Shown piece by piece: positions 63,884 to 64,000 of a stretch of 64,000 bases of DNA. Within the stretch, counting starts at the first letter, position 1, and the number at the start of each line of letters is the position of its first letter. The notes under the pieces were generated by a model. The model was given only the letters and a program-made list of their open reading frames with translations. It was not told the origin of the DNA and did no database searches. The DNA comes from Bacteroidota bacterium (lineage in GTDB: Bacteria > Bacteroidota > Bacteroidia > Chitinophagales > Chitinophagaceae): contig JAFDXL010000009.1 in assembly GCA_018267955.1 (NCBI GenBank), forward strand, positions 770,717 to 834,716, given 5' to 3'. The position numbers were made by a program, and so were the translations under genes.

Positions 63884-64000
63884 TTACTTCTTTTTTCTTT
63901 TGGCCTTTTTTTCTGTTTGTTCATTTTGTTCCAGCAACAGTTGCCAGTTATCGTTGGGAATATCTTCAGAGAAGCTGATCGTTTCGCGATAATCGTTCTT
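63884..64000 (-). CDS. Partial protein, C-terminal 38 residues
   Basis: An open frame enters from the right edge and ends at TAA (63884-63886). The 38 residues finish with a Lys-rich tail (EQTEKKAKRKKK) after SFSEDIPNDNWQLLLEQ. Too little remains to name it. The frame lies in the same direction as the gene at 63459, 41 bases away. Confidence 0.5.
   Translation of the reverse strand, partial: KNDYRETISFSEDIPNDNWQLLLEQNEQTEKKAKRKKK

Overview
The window is a piece of a Bacteroidota chromosome, most likely a Chitinophagaceae-like aerobe (family level is inference). Signs of the phylum are a secreted protein with a type IX secretion type-B C-terminal domain, an IPExxxVDY protein, DUF4175 and DUF2723 (GT117) proteins, a long-form Lgt, and many promoters with the Bacteroidota -7 element TAnnTTTG, several with TTTG or TTG about 19 bases upstream. 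There are no phage, insertion sequences, CRISPR or rRNA genes; the only RNA gene seen is tRNA-Cys(GCA). No gap between genes exceeds 300 bases.

Layout. 1-9200: a complete heme pathway. hemA-hemC-hemD-hemE-hemF-hemB-hemL run leftward as a tight operon and hemH-hemJ run rightward from the other side of one short promoter region. 9240-17170: a two-component pair followed by a TolC / RND pump / lipoprotein adaptor efflux operon; two similar direct-repeat boxes suggest the regulator drives both. 17170-19890: methionine biosynthesis (metZ-like sulfhydrylase with an OsmC protein, divergent from metX). 20050-24230: pabB, an extremely Asp-rich protein, purA and a band-7 membrane protein. 24290-28720: IPExxxVDY protein, a large DUF2723 membrane protein and a secreted protein of unknown function. 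28770-36410: tRNA-Cys, a TonB-domain protein, an acyl-CoA carboxylase beta subunit, a T9SS cargo protein, an ABC-2 permease and a secreted protein usually mislabelled asparagine synthetase B. 36470-38900: lgt and a eukaryote-type topoisomerase IB.

38900-51260: the S10-spc ribosomal protein cluster, leftward from rpsJ to rplO, then secY and map, where it stops against topoisomerase IB instead of continuing to infA-rpsM-rpoA. The rpsJ promoter is a near-ideal TTTG-N19-TACCTTTG, and several intergenic gaps carry hairpins, one of them terminator-like between rplO and secY. 51320-64000: an outer-membrane beta-barrel gene broken by an in-frame amber codon, a diheme cytochrome c, rarA, a thioredoxin-like protein, a DUF4175 protein, a MutS2 lacking the Smr domain and small proteins of unknown function.

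I found no clearly new biological system. The leads most worth a second look are the amber codon inside a perfect inverted repeat that splits the barrel gene, the 11-base-spaced repeat boxes shared by the response regulator and efflux promoters, the secreted amidotransferase-like protein, the RNA structures inside the ribosomal operon, and the acidic low-complexity protein beside purA.
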